64,000 bases of DNA from Eisenibacter elegans DSM 3317 (GTDB lineage: Bacteria > Bacteroidota > Bacteroidia > Cytophagales > Microscillaceae), in NCBI RefSeq assembly GCF_000430505.1, contig NZ_AUMD01000011.1:558001-622000 (forward strand). The letters are read 5' to 3'. Of this stretch, positions 9,450 through 16,618 are shown piece by piece (within the stretch, counting starts at the first letter, position 1; each line of letters opens with the position of its first letter). The position numbers were made by a program, and so were the translations under genes. The notes under the pieces were generated by a model, which worked only from the letters and a program-made list of their open reading frames with translations, ran no database searches and had not been told where the DNA came from.

Positions 9450-9956
9450 TCAGTCTACAAATAGCTTTTCTTTCACCAGCTTTGCACCACAGGTTTCGGC
9501 TAGGCGCTCTAGGGCGCGTTGCATTTGCCGGGCTTGTTCTTCATCGTGAAAAATCATCTTGGCCGAAGCCACCCTGATTTCCTGTGTCTGCTTGGGTTTG
9601 TTGTTGTAAGCACCAATAAATCGTACCGATTCATTGGTGGTAACAATGAACAGCTCGTTGCCTTTTTGCTCGATATTGGTTACATTTTCCATCCGGAGGT
9701 CATAGCCTGATACCCGAGCACCTTTTTTGCGGAAGGTTACAAAATAGTTTTTCTTTACATCGCGGGTGATGTCTATTTGCGTGTCGTCAGAGGCCAACAA
9801 CCGCCCTCCGGTGGTGTTCTCGCTTACGGGATGTGTTTCGAGCAAGTAGGCCGGCAGCTTGCCCTGAATCCAATTGAGCGTATTTTTTTGGCTTTGGGCT
9901 GTGAGCGAAAGCGAAGTAAGCAGGGCTATTGTCAGTACGGTAATGATGCGGTACAT
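9450..9956 (-). CDS. Secreted hypothetical protein
   Basis: 168 residues from the ATG complementing 9954-9956, which opens a signal peptide (MYRIITVLTIALLTSLSLTA). The frame continues 57 bp upstream but loses the signal. The mature part is a small mixed alpha/beta domain with repeated short strands (ITRDVKKNYFVTFRKKG, LRMENVTNIEQKGNELFIVT) and a helical end containing a single Cys. The strand pattern resembles PH-like folds, but I do not recognise a named family. Periplasmic or surface location expected. Confidence 0.72.
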   Translation of the reverse strand: MYRIITVLTIALLTSLSLTAQSQKNTLNWIQGKLPAYLLETHPVSENTTGGRLLASDDTQIDITRDVKKNYFVTFRKKGARVSGYDLRMENVTNIEQKGNELFIVTTNESVRFIGAYNNKPKQTQEIRVASAKMIFHDEEQARQMQRALERLAETCGAKLVKEKLFVD

Positions 9957-10029
9957 AGCATTTAGAGTATTTGGGTGAATAAATAAAAAGTGTTTGTAGG
10001 GTTTTACGCACAAAAGGGGGCTAGTGTTA

Positions 10030-11523
10030 TTATACTTCTACAATCACCTGCCCTAGGGAGCGGTTATTATCCCGGGCTTGGCGCAGTTTTTTGGCCTCAT
10101 CTAGCTCATCGCGCAGCCGCTCAAAGTAGTAGACTTGTTGCCCTTGTTCGTCGAGGCGGATATCGCCCCCAAGGTCTGATACTAGCTGCTGCATCATCCG
10201 CTGGACGATGGCCTGCGAAAGGCGCTCTTCTTGTTTATTTTGGGCATTGACAGCCTCCAGTAGGTGGGTGAGGGCAATGGGTGCTTGGTAATTGTGATAA
10301 ATCACCTTCATCAAGCGCTTGCGGATATTGTTTTGATGGCGGCGGCGGCGTTTGGGAATCAACCAGAAATAGCGCAAAATAGGAACAGCGAAAAACAAGA
10401 GTGAGAAGACCCAAGGAATACCTCCCAACAGGGCTATAATGTAGATGCCATCGGGATCCTCGGCAATCATTGGATCGCTGATAGCAAACAACATAATCGC
10501 TGAGGAGAAGGCTAGGTTGAACATATTCATAAACCCAACCCCCACATTGCGCCAAAAACTGTTGCCAGTAAGCTTGTATTCGGCCTCATATTCATCCCAA
10601 TACCACTCGATAGGTGCATCGCCCTCTTGGTTTTTGCTGCGAATAAGTTCATAAAAATCACCATAGAGTACCCCATTGGTGCTGATACTGACATCGCCCC
10701 CAAAGCGCACGACACACTCCGCCATAAACTTTTCTGCCTCGGCCAAAGTCCAACCCGCTAACCCCATCAACTCTGTAGTAACGACAATACCTTGGTTTTT
10801 GCGCAAATAAGCGGCTACCTCTTGTTGATTGGCCAAAGGATGTGGCTCATAGCGTGGAGGGCCAAAGACGAAATCATAAACCGAGGCCACAAAGTTCTTA
10901 CTCTTATCCGCATCTTTGCGCTTACTCACCTTGGCCAAGGTAGAGGGGGGTGGGTCATAGCTACGATAACGATAGCCCCGGCTGTCAGTTTCGTAGTGAT
11001 AAGAGTGGGCGGCGTTGTAGGTATTCCAGCGGAAAATAGCGAAGAAAATATCTCCCACAAAATTGAAAAGCCCACCGCCAGAGCTAGATGAAGAAGAGGA
11101 GGAACTAGAGCTAGAGTCATTGTCTGAGCCGCTCATCGCCGCAAAAATGATGGCTATCAGGATGACCAAAAAGATGACGAAATATACCACTAAGGTAATC
11201 GTAATCCAGAGCTTGAAGATGATCATAAAAGCCTTCCAAAGCCACTGTTGTACGGCATGCCACCACTCGCCCCAAGTGCGTTGCCCACGAGGGTGGAGGC
11301 TGCTGCCAAAGTCATAAATAAGGTCGCCGTTTTCGGTGAGCTTGAGCCTGCAATCATAACGACTCATCAAGTGGGTCATCACAGTTTTGGCCTCTTCCAA
11401 TGAAATACCAGTCAGTGCAGAAGCATCGGGAAGGGTCATTACGCCACCTTTACTACGCAGATGTGTGCTGACTTTTTGGGCTACCGGAATCAGGGTGGGC
11501 GTAAGGGATGTGTTATCGGCCAT
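10030..11523 (-). CDS. Integral membrane protein with three internal winged-helix-like units
   Basis: 497 residues, not a family I can name. Three similar cytosolic-looking units each end in a beta hairpin. Unit 1 (about 12-75) has ALTGISLEEAKTVM then LTENGDLIYDF; unit 2 (about 230-290) has GLAGWTLAEAEKFM then ISTNGVLYGDF; unit 3 (about 410-470) ends LDEQGQQVYYF. Helix-helix-hairpin spacing suggests winged-helix folds. Unit 1 is followed by a TM segment (about 95-130) and a run of 12 serines; unit 2 by two TM helices (about 320-375) and a basic RRRRH patch. Start at MADNTSL. Could be a membrane-tethered regulator; function unknown. Confidence 0.75.
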   Translation of the reverse strand: MADNTSLTPTLIPVAQKVSTHLRSKGGVMTLPDASALTGISLEEAKTVMTHLMSRYDCRLKLTENGDLIYDFGSSLHPRGQRTWGEWWHAVQQWLWKAFMIIFKLWITITLVVYFVIFLVILIAIIFAAMSGSDNDSSSSSSSSSSSSGGGLFNFVGDIFFAIFRWNTYNAAHSYHYETDSRGYRYRSYDPPPSTLAKVSKRKDADKSKNFVASVYDFVFGPPRYEPHPLANQQEVAAYLRKNQGIVVTTELMGLAGWTLAEAEKFMAECVVRFGGDVSISTNGVLYGDFYELIRSKNQEGDAPIEWYWDEYEAEYKLTGNSFWRNVGVGFMNMFNLAFSSAIMLFAISDPMIAEDPDGIYIIALLGGIPWVFSLLFFAVPILRYFWLIPKRRRRHQNNIRKRLMKVIYHNYQAPIALTHLLEAVNAQNKQEERLSQAIVQRMMQQLVSDLGGDIRLDEQGQQVYYFERLRDELDEAKKLRQARDNNRSLGQVIVEV

Positions 11524-11569
11524 GGAAGCAAAAAATTTAGGTACAGTAGTTTTTCAGGTATACGCTACC

Positions 11570-11577
11570 CAAATATA
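11570..11577 (-). promoter_or_regulatory. Bacteroidota -7 box before the triple-repeat membrane gene
   Basis: TATATTTG on the minus strand matches TANNTTTG, 46 bp before the start codon. No good TTTG lies at the expected upstream distance, so only the -7 half is supported. Confidence 0.3.
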
Positions 11578-11612
11578 CGAAAAAGTATGAAGGAAGGACG
11601 AGTTATGATTTC

Positions 11613-11711
11613 AGATTGACGAATTACAATTGTAGATTTACGACTGTAGAGTTACGATTTGGAATCGTCAATCCCAAATCGTCAATCCCAAATCCCAAAT
11701 CGTCAATCATA
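11613..11711. repeat. Short GATTGACGA / TCGTCAATC repeat cluster
   Basis: Imperfect tandem copies of TCGTCAATCCCAAA fill 11664-11710, preceded by the inverse GATTGACGAATTAC near 11617. The cluster ends immediately before the lipoprotein start codon, so it forms its 5' leader. A smaller cluster of the same words lies at 42566-42605. Confidence 0.6.
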
Positions 11712-12065
11712 ATGCGTTTATTCAAAAATATTTGGTGCTTTTGTATTTTGTTGTTGGCCTGTGATACCAAGCCACTCAGCAACCAGTATGATGCGCTAGA
11801 GTTGGCTGGAGAGTGGCACCTCAACCGATGGGAGCGCTACAACACTCTTTACTTCGGGGGTGATGAGCTAGTCATAGGCAACCACATCGACACTATATTC
11901 CGTTATCGCTATGAGCTACGGAGCGACTCTTTGTTGATTTATAGCCATCAAGGCCAACAACTCTTGCACATCAGCCGTATTGAAGACCTAAACCCCAAAC
12001 GTTTGGTTTTACGTGATTTGTTTGACAAGACCGAAAGCCAGACCTATACCCGAACCCCACAATAA
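11712..12065 (+). CDS. Small lipoprotein, possibly lipocalin-like
   Basis: 117 residues from the ATG at 11712. The N-terminus is a lipoprotein signal with lipobox ILLLAC (Cys17). The frame extends upstream to 11616 only through the TCGTCAATC repeats and is not coding there. The mature part has GEWHLNRWERYNTLYFGG and alternating strands (IFRYRYELRSDSLLIYS), similar in feel to lipocalin-like lipoproteins of Bacteroidota. Likely anchored in the outer or inner membrane. It lies 9 bp before the LEA-type gene, so the two are probably cotranscribed. Confidence 0.7.
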   Translation: MRLFKNIWCFCILLLACDTKPLSNQYDALELAGEWHLNRWERYNTLYFGGDELVIGNHIDTIFRYRYELRSDSLLIYSHQGQQLLHISRIEDLNPKRLVLRDLFDKTESQTYTRTPQ

Positions 12066-12074
12066 ACCCATTTT

Positions 12075-12698
12075 ATGCAACAATTTTATCGACCTACTAC
12101 AGGGCAGCGGAAGCTCCTACTGCTGGTTTTGGCGCTTGGATGTCTACTGCCTATGCTTGATGGCTGCCGCGCCATTTCTCAAGGCAAACGTTTCGCCGAG
12201 TGTGAGTTTAGTTTTCATTCTATGAGCGAGATGACCCTCGGAGGGGTCAATATCCAAGGTATTCGCGACATCAGTGACATCAGCATTATCGACGCAGGGC
12301 GGCTGCTGCTCCAGCTGAGCAAGGGGGAGTTGCCACTCAACTTTACATTCAATATTCAGGTCGAAAACCCCAACGATAAGATGGCCGCCCTCAACCAACT
12401 CGATTGGATACTCCTACTTGACGATAACGAGCTCACCCAAGGCACTACCGACCGCAGGATAGAAGTACCGGCCAAAGGCAACGCCATCATGCCGATTTAT
12501 ATCACGATTGAAGCCAACAAAATTTTCAAAAAAGAAACTGGTCGTTCGCTTATCAATCTTATCCTCAACCTATTCGGGCAAGGGAAGGCCAACACCCGCT
12601 TTACAGCCAAGGTAAAACCAGCATTTTTGATAGCTGGAAAAATGGTTAAATACCCAGGCTATATCAAAGTAAATCAAGACATTGGGAGGAAGAAGTAA
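12075..12698 (+). CDS. LEA type 2 / WHy-like domain protein
   Basis: 207 residues. A hydrophobic N-terminus ends LPMLDGC, a poor lipobox, so it is either a lipoprotein or simply secreted. The body fits the LEA_2 (water stress and hypersensitive response) beta-sandwich: LNFTFNIQVENPNDKMAAL, LDWILLLDDNELTQGTTDRRIEVPAKG and MPIYITIEANKIF. Such domains are small immunoglobulin-like sandwiches found in stress proteins and envelope proteins. Sits 9 bp after the lipoprotein stop, probably one operon. Confidence 0.8.
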   Translation: MQQFYRPTTGQRKLLLLVLALGCLLPMLDGCRAISQGKRFAECEFSFHSMSEMTLGGVNIQGIRDISDISIIDAGRLLLQLSKGELPLNFTFNIQVENPNDKMAALNQLDWILLLDDNELTQGTTDRRIEVPAKGNAIMPIYITIEANKIFKKETGRSLINLILNLFGQGKANTRFTAKVKPAFLIAGKMVKYPGYIKVNQDIGRKK

Positions 12699-13282
12699 CA
12701 TCGCCAATCAAATAAGGCCCCTGTGCGTAGTTATGCAAGTCAACGGCTTGTCTTACACGTGCGCACACGGCTTATTAGGTTGCACTAAAAGGTGTATATT
12801 AGACCATATTGGAGACTCAGGAAAAGTGTGTTGGGTCTCTAAATCGTTTTAAGACATCCTGTATGTATTCTTCTGAGATATTATTGTGCTTTAGAAAACC
12901 CTGTGTTTGTTCAGCTGCTAATAGTTTAGCAATGCCACCCGCTGCATTAAGTCTTCCGAAGGAGGGCTTCAAAGCTAAGCAATGAAAGCAAAGTATATGA
13001 CTTTGCCTGTTTTTGAAAAAACAGCGGGTGCTTGGCTTATGTGATGGTCGGTTTAGTTAATTGGGTGTCTGTTCTGCATAGGCAGGAAAAGTCAGGGGCT
13101 TTTCAGTTTATTAGTGCTACACGTCCGTACGCAGCTTAGATACCATCTCAAACCCCAAGTGAATGACGATGCTTTTTTCTGTGTCAGATTAATTGCTACG
13201 CATCCCAAAGGGATGGAATGTTGATAGAAAAGTGCTCACGCTTGCACTACACCTAGCGCAAGCGCCTGTACACGCAGTGGGT
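12699..13282. other. Intergenic region at the edge of the ORF6N island
   Basis: About 580 bp with no intact gene. It contains one possible decayed coding stretch on the minus strand (12817-13056) and several short hairpins (for example GCAAAG..CTTTGC near 12988). The base composition and lack of recognisable genes suggest an insertion or deletion scar next to the accessory unit. Confidence 0.45.
12817..13056 (-). pseudogene. Possible decayed 3' gene fragment
   Basis: On the minus strand 79 codons run open to a TGA at 12817-12819 with no start codon. The last half reads like a real helical protein end: FGRLNAAGGIAKLLAAEQ, then KHNNISEEYIQDVLKRF. The upstream half is rich in Cys, His, Lys and Arg and looks non-coding. 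It may be the remnant tail of a lost gene, or chance. I cannot name the family. Confidence 0.25.
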
Positions 13283-13846
13283 TTACTCCTCAGGAGTTGG
13301 CGCTGACGGCTCCTCAAAGTCTTCAAGGTCTTCTGAAGGGGCTTCGGGCAGGCTGCCCCCGGTACGCAATTGTTGGATGGCCTGTAAGATACTCTGAAAC
13401 TGTGTTTCGCTTTTGTGCTCTAGGTGTGCGAGGCGCTCTGCGATATGGTTTTCGAAGCCGATGGCGTGGTTGTCTACAATTTCGCGCATCCGCACAAAAG
13501 TACGGACTACTTGCACACAGGCATGGATAGCGGCGGGAGTATTGAGGATGCTGGCCAACATCAGTGCCCCATGTTCGGTAAAGGCATTGGGTTCGTAGGG
13601 TGAAAACTTAAGGTTATTCAGGTGGTCACATTCTGTTACCACCTTTTCTTTCTCCTCCTTGGTCAGGCGAAACATAAAATCTGGCGGAAAACGCTCAATA
13701 TTACGCTTTACGGCTTGGTTGAGCTGCTTGGTTGTTACTTGGTATACTTTGGCCAAATCGGCATCCAACATCACTTTTTTGCCCCTGATGAGCAAGATGG
13801 TATTGGCAATGGCTTCAAACTCGGGGAGGTTTTCGGGGTTTTCCAT
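13283..13846 (-). CDS. ORF6N domain DNA-binding protein
   Basis: 187 residues. Residues 9-95 match the ORF6N domain known from phage antirepressors and mobile elements: ILLIRGKKVMLDADLAKVY, then TKQLNQAVKRNIERFPPDFMF and FTEHGALMLASIL. Then comes a helix (VVRTFVRMREI) and a coiled, acidic tail ending EEPSAPTPEE. ORF6N proteins bind DNA and usually travel on mobile elements. Its start lies 9 bp from a GGTGGTAACA site (13855-13864) which recurs in this locus, suggesting autoregulation. Divergent from the 14012 gene across a 165-bp control region. Confidence 0.9.
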   Translation of the reverse strand: MENPENLPEFEAIANTILLIRGKKVMLDADLAKVYQVTTKQLNQAVKRNIERFPPDFMFRLTKEEKEKVVTECDHLNNLKFSPYEPNAFTEHGALMLASILNTPAAIHACVQVVRTFVRMREIVDNHAIGFENHIAERLAHLEHKSETQFQSILQAIQQLRTGGSLPEAPSEDLEDFEEPSAPTPEE

Positions 13847-13926
13847 ACGCTACAGGTGGTAACAATTTTTAAAACAATAATAGGGCTAAACAATGCTTTT
13901 TTAGCCAATTTCCAAAAGGTGGTCTA

Positions 13927-13944
13927 CAAAGTGTTACCACTTTG
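13927..13944. promoter_or_regulatory. Palindromic operator candidate overlapping the -33 region
   Basis: CAAAGTG TTAC CACTTTG is a perfect 7-bp inverted repeat with a 4-base centre. It ends one base before the -33 TTTG of the promoter at 13945-13975, the right place for a repressor. A second perfect palindrome, ATCTTTGCAAAGAT (13969-13982), covers the -7 box itself. Confidence 0.5.
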
Positions 13945-13975
13945 TTTGATTTTACCAACCCGTTTCCTATCTTTG
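13945..13975 (+). promoter_or_regulatory. Bacteroidota-type promoter for the small-protein / zinc-finger operon
   Basis: TTTG (13945-13948), 19 bases, then TATCTTTG (13968-13975) matches the phylum consensus TTTG-N19/20-TANNTTTG with no mismatch. Transcription would begin near 13981, giving a leader of about 30 nt to the ATG at 14012. Confidence 0.55.
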
Positions 13976-14011
13976 CAAAGATAATTAAAAAAGCCGTAAG
14001 GCCTTTTGGGT

Positions 14012-14272
14012 ATGATAGAAGTAAGCATCGTTCCGCCTTCGCAACCTGTGCTCCGTGCACGCACTTTGCGCCACATCACGGATGCGCTCTACTTCCTAGA
14101 GCGCGACAAGTACCGCCTGTTTGACAACTCCCGGCACGTCCGCTTGCTATTTGCCGAAAAGGCGCACCTGTTGCCCTTTATTACGCACCTGGTAAGCAAA
14201 GGGGTGCGTTTCAGTGTGCAACATTGGCATCCGCAGATTGTATTGCCCACCCCCAACACCCAACCCCTGTGA
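14012..14272 (+). CDS. Small hypothetical protein of the ORF6N island
   Basis: 86 residues from the ATG at 14012; an in-frame TTG at 14006 is less likely. The sequence is compact and basic, with a run of RHITDALYFLERDKYRLF and FITHLVSKGVRF, suggesting a small alpha/beta fold without a signal or TM segment. I do not recognise a family. Its stop lies 4 bp before the next start, so it is cotranscribed with the four-TM zinc-finger protein, and the two probably act together. Confidence 0.65.
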   Translation: MIEVSIVPPSQPVLRARTLRHITDALYFLERDKYRLFDNSRHVRLLFAEKAHLLPFITHLVSKGVRFSVQHWHPQIVLPTPNTQPL

Positions 14273-14276
14273 GGTC

Positions 14277-15623
14277 ATGAAAAAGTCAAACACATCACCC
14301 CCCAAAGAAACTGTTACCACCCCGAGTAGCTCACCCTTTCGCTGGTCACGCAAGCAGTTGTTTCCGGCAGCGTCCGACAAGCTCTACCAACAGTATGTAC
14401 TAAATACCGACAGTGCCGAGGCCTATGAGCGCTTCCGCGATAAAAGTTACCAAGAAAGTTACCGCCTCAAACGCCGCTTGGCAGCCTTGGCCGGTGTCTG
14501 TATGCAGTGTTTCGGAGCCTTGTTGGCTACATTTGCCATCTATGAGCTGATTTCGTTCCTGCTGCCCAAGTTTGCCTATGCCGAGTGGTTGGCCGCCGTG
14601 GTGGCCTTGGTGCTGCTAGTCTTGTTGGAGTCGGGCAAGCGCCTGCTTTGGAGCGAGCTATTTTCGGAGAAGTTCAAACGCGGTGCCTTTCCCTTGGCTA
14701 CCTTGTTGCTTTCACTACTGCTCTTTGGCATCAGTGCGGGTAGTTCTACGGTAGGTTGTTACCGCCTTACTCTCGCTATGATGGACAGCACGGCCAGCAT
14801 CACACAGCAGTCTGACCAAACCCTCAAACAGATAGAAGCCGGCTATACCCTACAAATCCAAGAGTACAAACAAAAGATGCAGCAAGTCGAGACAGAAGTA
14901 CAGCAACAAATTAAGGCCAAACGCTTTCTGACTACGCCACCCTCCGAAGAGCGTAAGCTACAGTTTTATAGTTCGCAGATAGAGCGTCTTCAACAAGAGC
15001 GCGACCGCAAACTCGACCGCCTCAGCGATGCTACCCTGAGCCAAACCGGTGCTGTCCAACAAAAAGCCAAACAGTATGCCGTAGCTGGCTTTGGCGTGAG
15101 TGCCTTGTTTGAACTGATGGCCTTGCTTTGTATTGCCTATTTGGCCTATTACGATTTTCGCGTATACCTCGAAAGTCAAACCCCGCCCGCTGGTACAGAC
15201 ACTGGCACGCAATGGCAGCCAACAAACGCTCACAACACCCCACCAGTCGATTTGCAGGCTATCTTACAGATGCTTAGCCGCGTGGTAAGTCCTCCGGAGG
15301 GATTACCCCACAACCCCCAAGTCCTGCCGGCAGCCTTGCCCGGACAGAGTACCTTGGGGTATCCCAAAAACGAATATGCTCAGCCTATTGGTTTTCAGGT
15401 AAAGCCCGAGCAACAATCTTTCAACAACAAAGGAGTAAGCGCCAACACCCGCAGCCCTCATACGGATAGTGCTACCGATGCGGATACCCGCACCTACACC
15501 ATCAAGTGTAAGCACTGTGGTAAAAAAGCCACCAAACACAGCGCGAGTGCGCGGTATTGCTCCGACGAGTGCAAAACCGCCGCAGCTCGCAAGCGCAAGC
15601 AAAAAGCAGCTGCTAAACGCTAA
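14277..15623 (+). CDS. Four-TM coiled-coil membrane protein with C-terminal zinc finger
   Basis: 448 residues from the ATG at 14277 (an upstream open stretch overlaps the previous gene and is unlikely). Order of parts: basic N-terminus; TM helices at about 73-100, 105-130 and 139-165; a long Gln/Glu-rich coiled coil (about 170-275); a fourth TM (about 283-305); a low-complexity Pro/Asn/Thr linker; then CKHCGKKATKHSASARYC..C, a Cys-rich zinc finger like those of viral and plasmid proteins, and a Lys/Ala/Arg tail. The finger and basic tail could hold nucleic acid at the membrane. No known family recognised. It belongs to the ORF6N island. Confidence 0.75.
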   Translation: MKKSNTSPPKETVTTPSSSPFRWSRKQLFPAASDKLYQQYVLNTDSAEAYERFRDKSYQESYRLKRRLAALAGVCMQCFGALLATFAIYELISFLLPKFAYAEWLAAVVALVLLVLLESGKRLLWSELFSEKFKRGAFPLATLLLSLLLFGISAGSSTVGCYRLTLAMMDSTASITQQSDQTLKQIEAGYTLQIQEYKQKMQQVETEVQQQIKAKRFLTTPPSEERKLQFYSSQIERLQQERDRKLDRLSDATLSQTGAVQQKAKQYAVAGFGVSALFELMALLCIAYLAYYDFRVYLESQTPPAGTDTGTQWQPTNAHNTPPVDLQAILQMLSRVVSPPEGLPHNPQVLPAALPGQSTLGYPKNEYAQPIGFQVKPEQQSFNNKGVSANTRSPHTDSATDADTRTYTIKCKHCGKKATKHSASARYCSDECKTAAARKRKQKAAAKR

Positions 15624-15666
15624 TCAGTGGGATATTGGTGGTTGAGGGCAGTCCTCCAAACGAAGA

Positions 15667-15712
15667 CCTTGTAAGACGAAGAGGGATTACCCGCGCTTAC
15701 AAGGTTTTTTTT
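15667..15712 (+). terminator. Rho-independent terminator of the zinc-finger operon
   Basis: CCTTGTAAG (15667-15675) pairs exactly with CTTACAAGG (15696-15704) and is followed by eight T. It closes the unit that starts at 14012. Confidence 0.75.
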
Positions 15713-15810
15713 GAATGATTACTGCTCAGTGTTTAACTGATGTTGTAGATATTCTACAGCTTTTTCCAGTGCTTCGTCATGCCCTTGGCGAAAGTCCTGT
15801 AGCGATTATC

Positions 15811-15841
15811 TTGGATTTTTAATGATCATTCAATACATTTG
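15811..15841 (+). promoter_or_regulatory. tetR promoter with operator in the spacer
   Basis: TTG (15811-15813), 20 bases, TACATTTG (15834-15841). The spacer holds TTTTAATGATCATTCAATA (15817-15835), built on the palindrome AATGATCATT. The same 19 bases with a single change occur at 16423-16441. Placing the repressor site between the two promoter boxes suggests TetR autorepression. The -7 box ends only 4 bp before the ATG, so the mRNA may be leaderless. Confidence 0.5.
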
Positions 15842-15845
15842 ACTT

Positions 15846-16406
15846 ATGGACACTGCCAAAATCACCACCAAAGAAAGCCTGATACAAAAAGCGGCCCTGA
15901 CATTCAATCAGCAAGGCTACCATCACACCAGCATTGCCGATTTGGCAAAGGCCTGTGAGGTAAAGGCTTCGCTGTTTTACTACTATTTTGAGAACAAAGA
16001 GGCCTTGATGCAGGCCGTCTTAGAGTATGTGTTTGAGATGAGTGTCAAGAGGCTACGCTTATTGGCCCAAAACCCCGAACTCACCCCCCAAGAGAAGCTT
16101 GCTAAGGTAACCAAGTTTATGGAAAAGCTTTACCTCAATACAGAAGGAGGCTGTATTATGGCCAATACCACCTTGGAGACTGCCCTCGCCGCACCTGTAT
16201 ATCTCGATACGCTGAAGGCTTTTTTTGAGGAGTGGATAGCCGCATATCAGCTCATTTACCAAAGCCAATACCAACCCGATAAGGCAAGAGAATTGGCCGA
16301 AGCTACCGTGCAGGATATTGAAGGGGGGATTATGTTGACCAAACTTTATCAAGACAAAAAGTACCTGCTCAACGCCCTCAAACGCTCCGAAAGGCTTTTG
16401 GGATAG
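15846..16406 (+). CDS. TetR/AcrR family transcriptional regulator
   Basis: 186 residues. Residues 8-55 carry the TetR helix-turn-helix: LIQKAALTFNQQGYHHTSIAD, then CEVKASLFYYYFENKEAL. The C-terminal ligand domain has one Cys in EGGCIMANTTLE, typical of the TetR_C_33-like group. Regulators of this kind usually repress neighbouring genes until a small molecule binds. The two matching operator sites, before its own start and in the gap before the hydrolase gene, fit control of itself and the hydrolase/DinB-like pair. Confidence 0.93.
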   Translation: MDTAKITTKESLIQKAALTFNQQGYHHTSIADLAKACEVKASLFYYYFENKEALMQAVLEYVFEMSVKRLRLLAQNPELTPQEKLAKVTKFMEKLYLNTEGGCIMANTTLETALAAPVYLDTLKAFFEEWIAAYQLIYQSQYQPDKARELAEATVQDIEGGIMLTKLYQDKKYLLNALKRSERLLG

Positions 16407-16422
16407 TTTTCTGTTGAATAAA

Positions 16423-16441
16423 TTTTAATGAACATTCAATA
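16423..16441. promoter_or_regulatory. Second TetR operator candidate
   Basis: TTTTAATGAACATTCAATA matches the site at 15817-15835 in 18 of 19 bases. It lies between the regulator and the hydrolase gene, preceded by TTG at 16413. It is 178 bp from the hydrolase start, so the promoter it controls is not certain. Confidence 0.5.
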
Positions 16442-16618
16442 AATATCGCTCTTGCCTTGATGATTATAAGCACATTTCGCCCTGAGCGTCACACAGCGTG
16501 TGTCAATCGTTTGCATACGAAGTATTTCCCAGAGTATATCGGAATGTAGATGGCCGAAGTGAGGAAAAACTACTTCGAAGCACTAACCTTGATAACTTGA
16601 AAACTAACCTAGCATATA

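Larger units (their letters stand above)
13634..14321. repeat. Dispersed TGTTACCAC sites in the ORF6N locus
   Basis: TGTTACCACC occurs at 13634-13643 (+), 13855-13864 (-) and 14312-14321 (+), and TGTTACCACT at 13932-13941 (+). Four near-identical 10-mers in 690 bp is far above chance. One is just before the ORF6N start and one lies inside the palindrome that overlaps the facing promoter. They may be binding sites for the ORF6N protein. The fit to function is inference. Confidence 0.5.

Noticed and set aside
11664-11710. CRISPR-like short repeats
   Set aside because: The units are adjacent and imperfect, with no spacers; not a CRISPR array.
11616-11711. Upstream extension of the lipoprotein gene
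   Set aside because: The added residues are translated repeat words; the lipoprotein signal begins at 11712.
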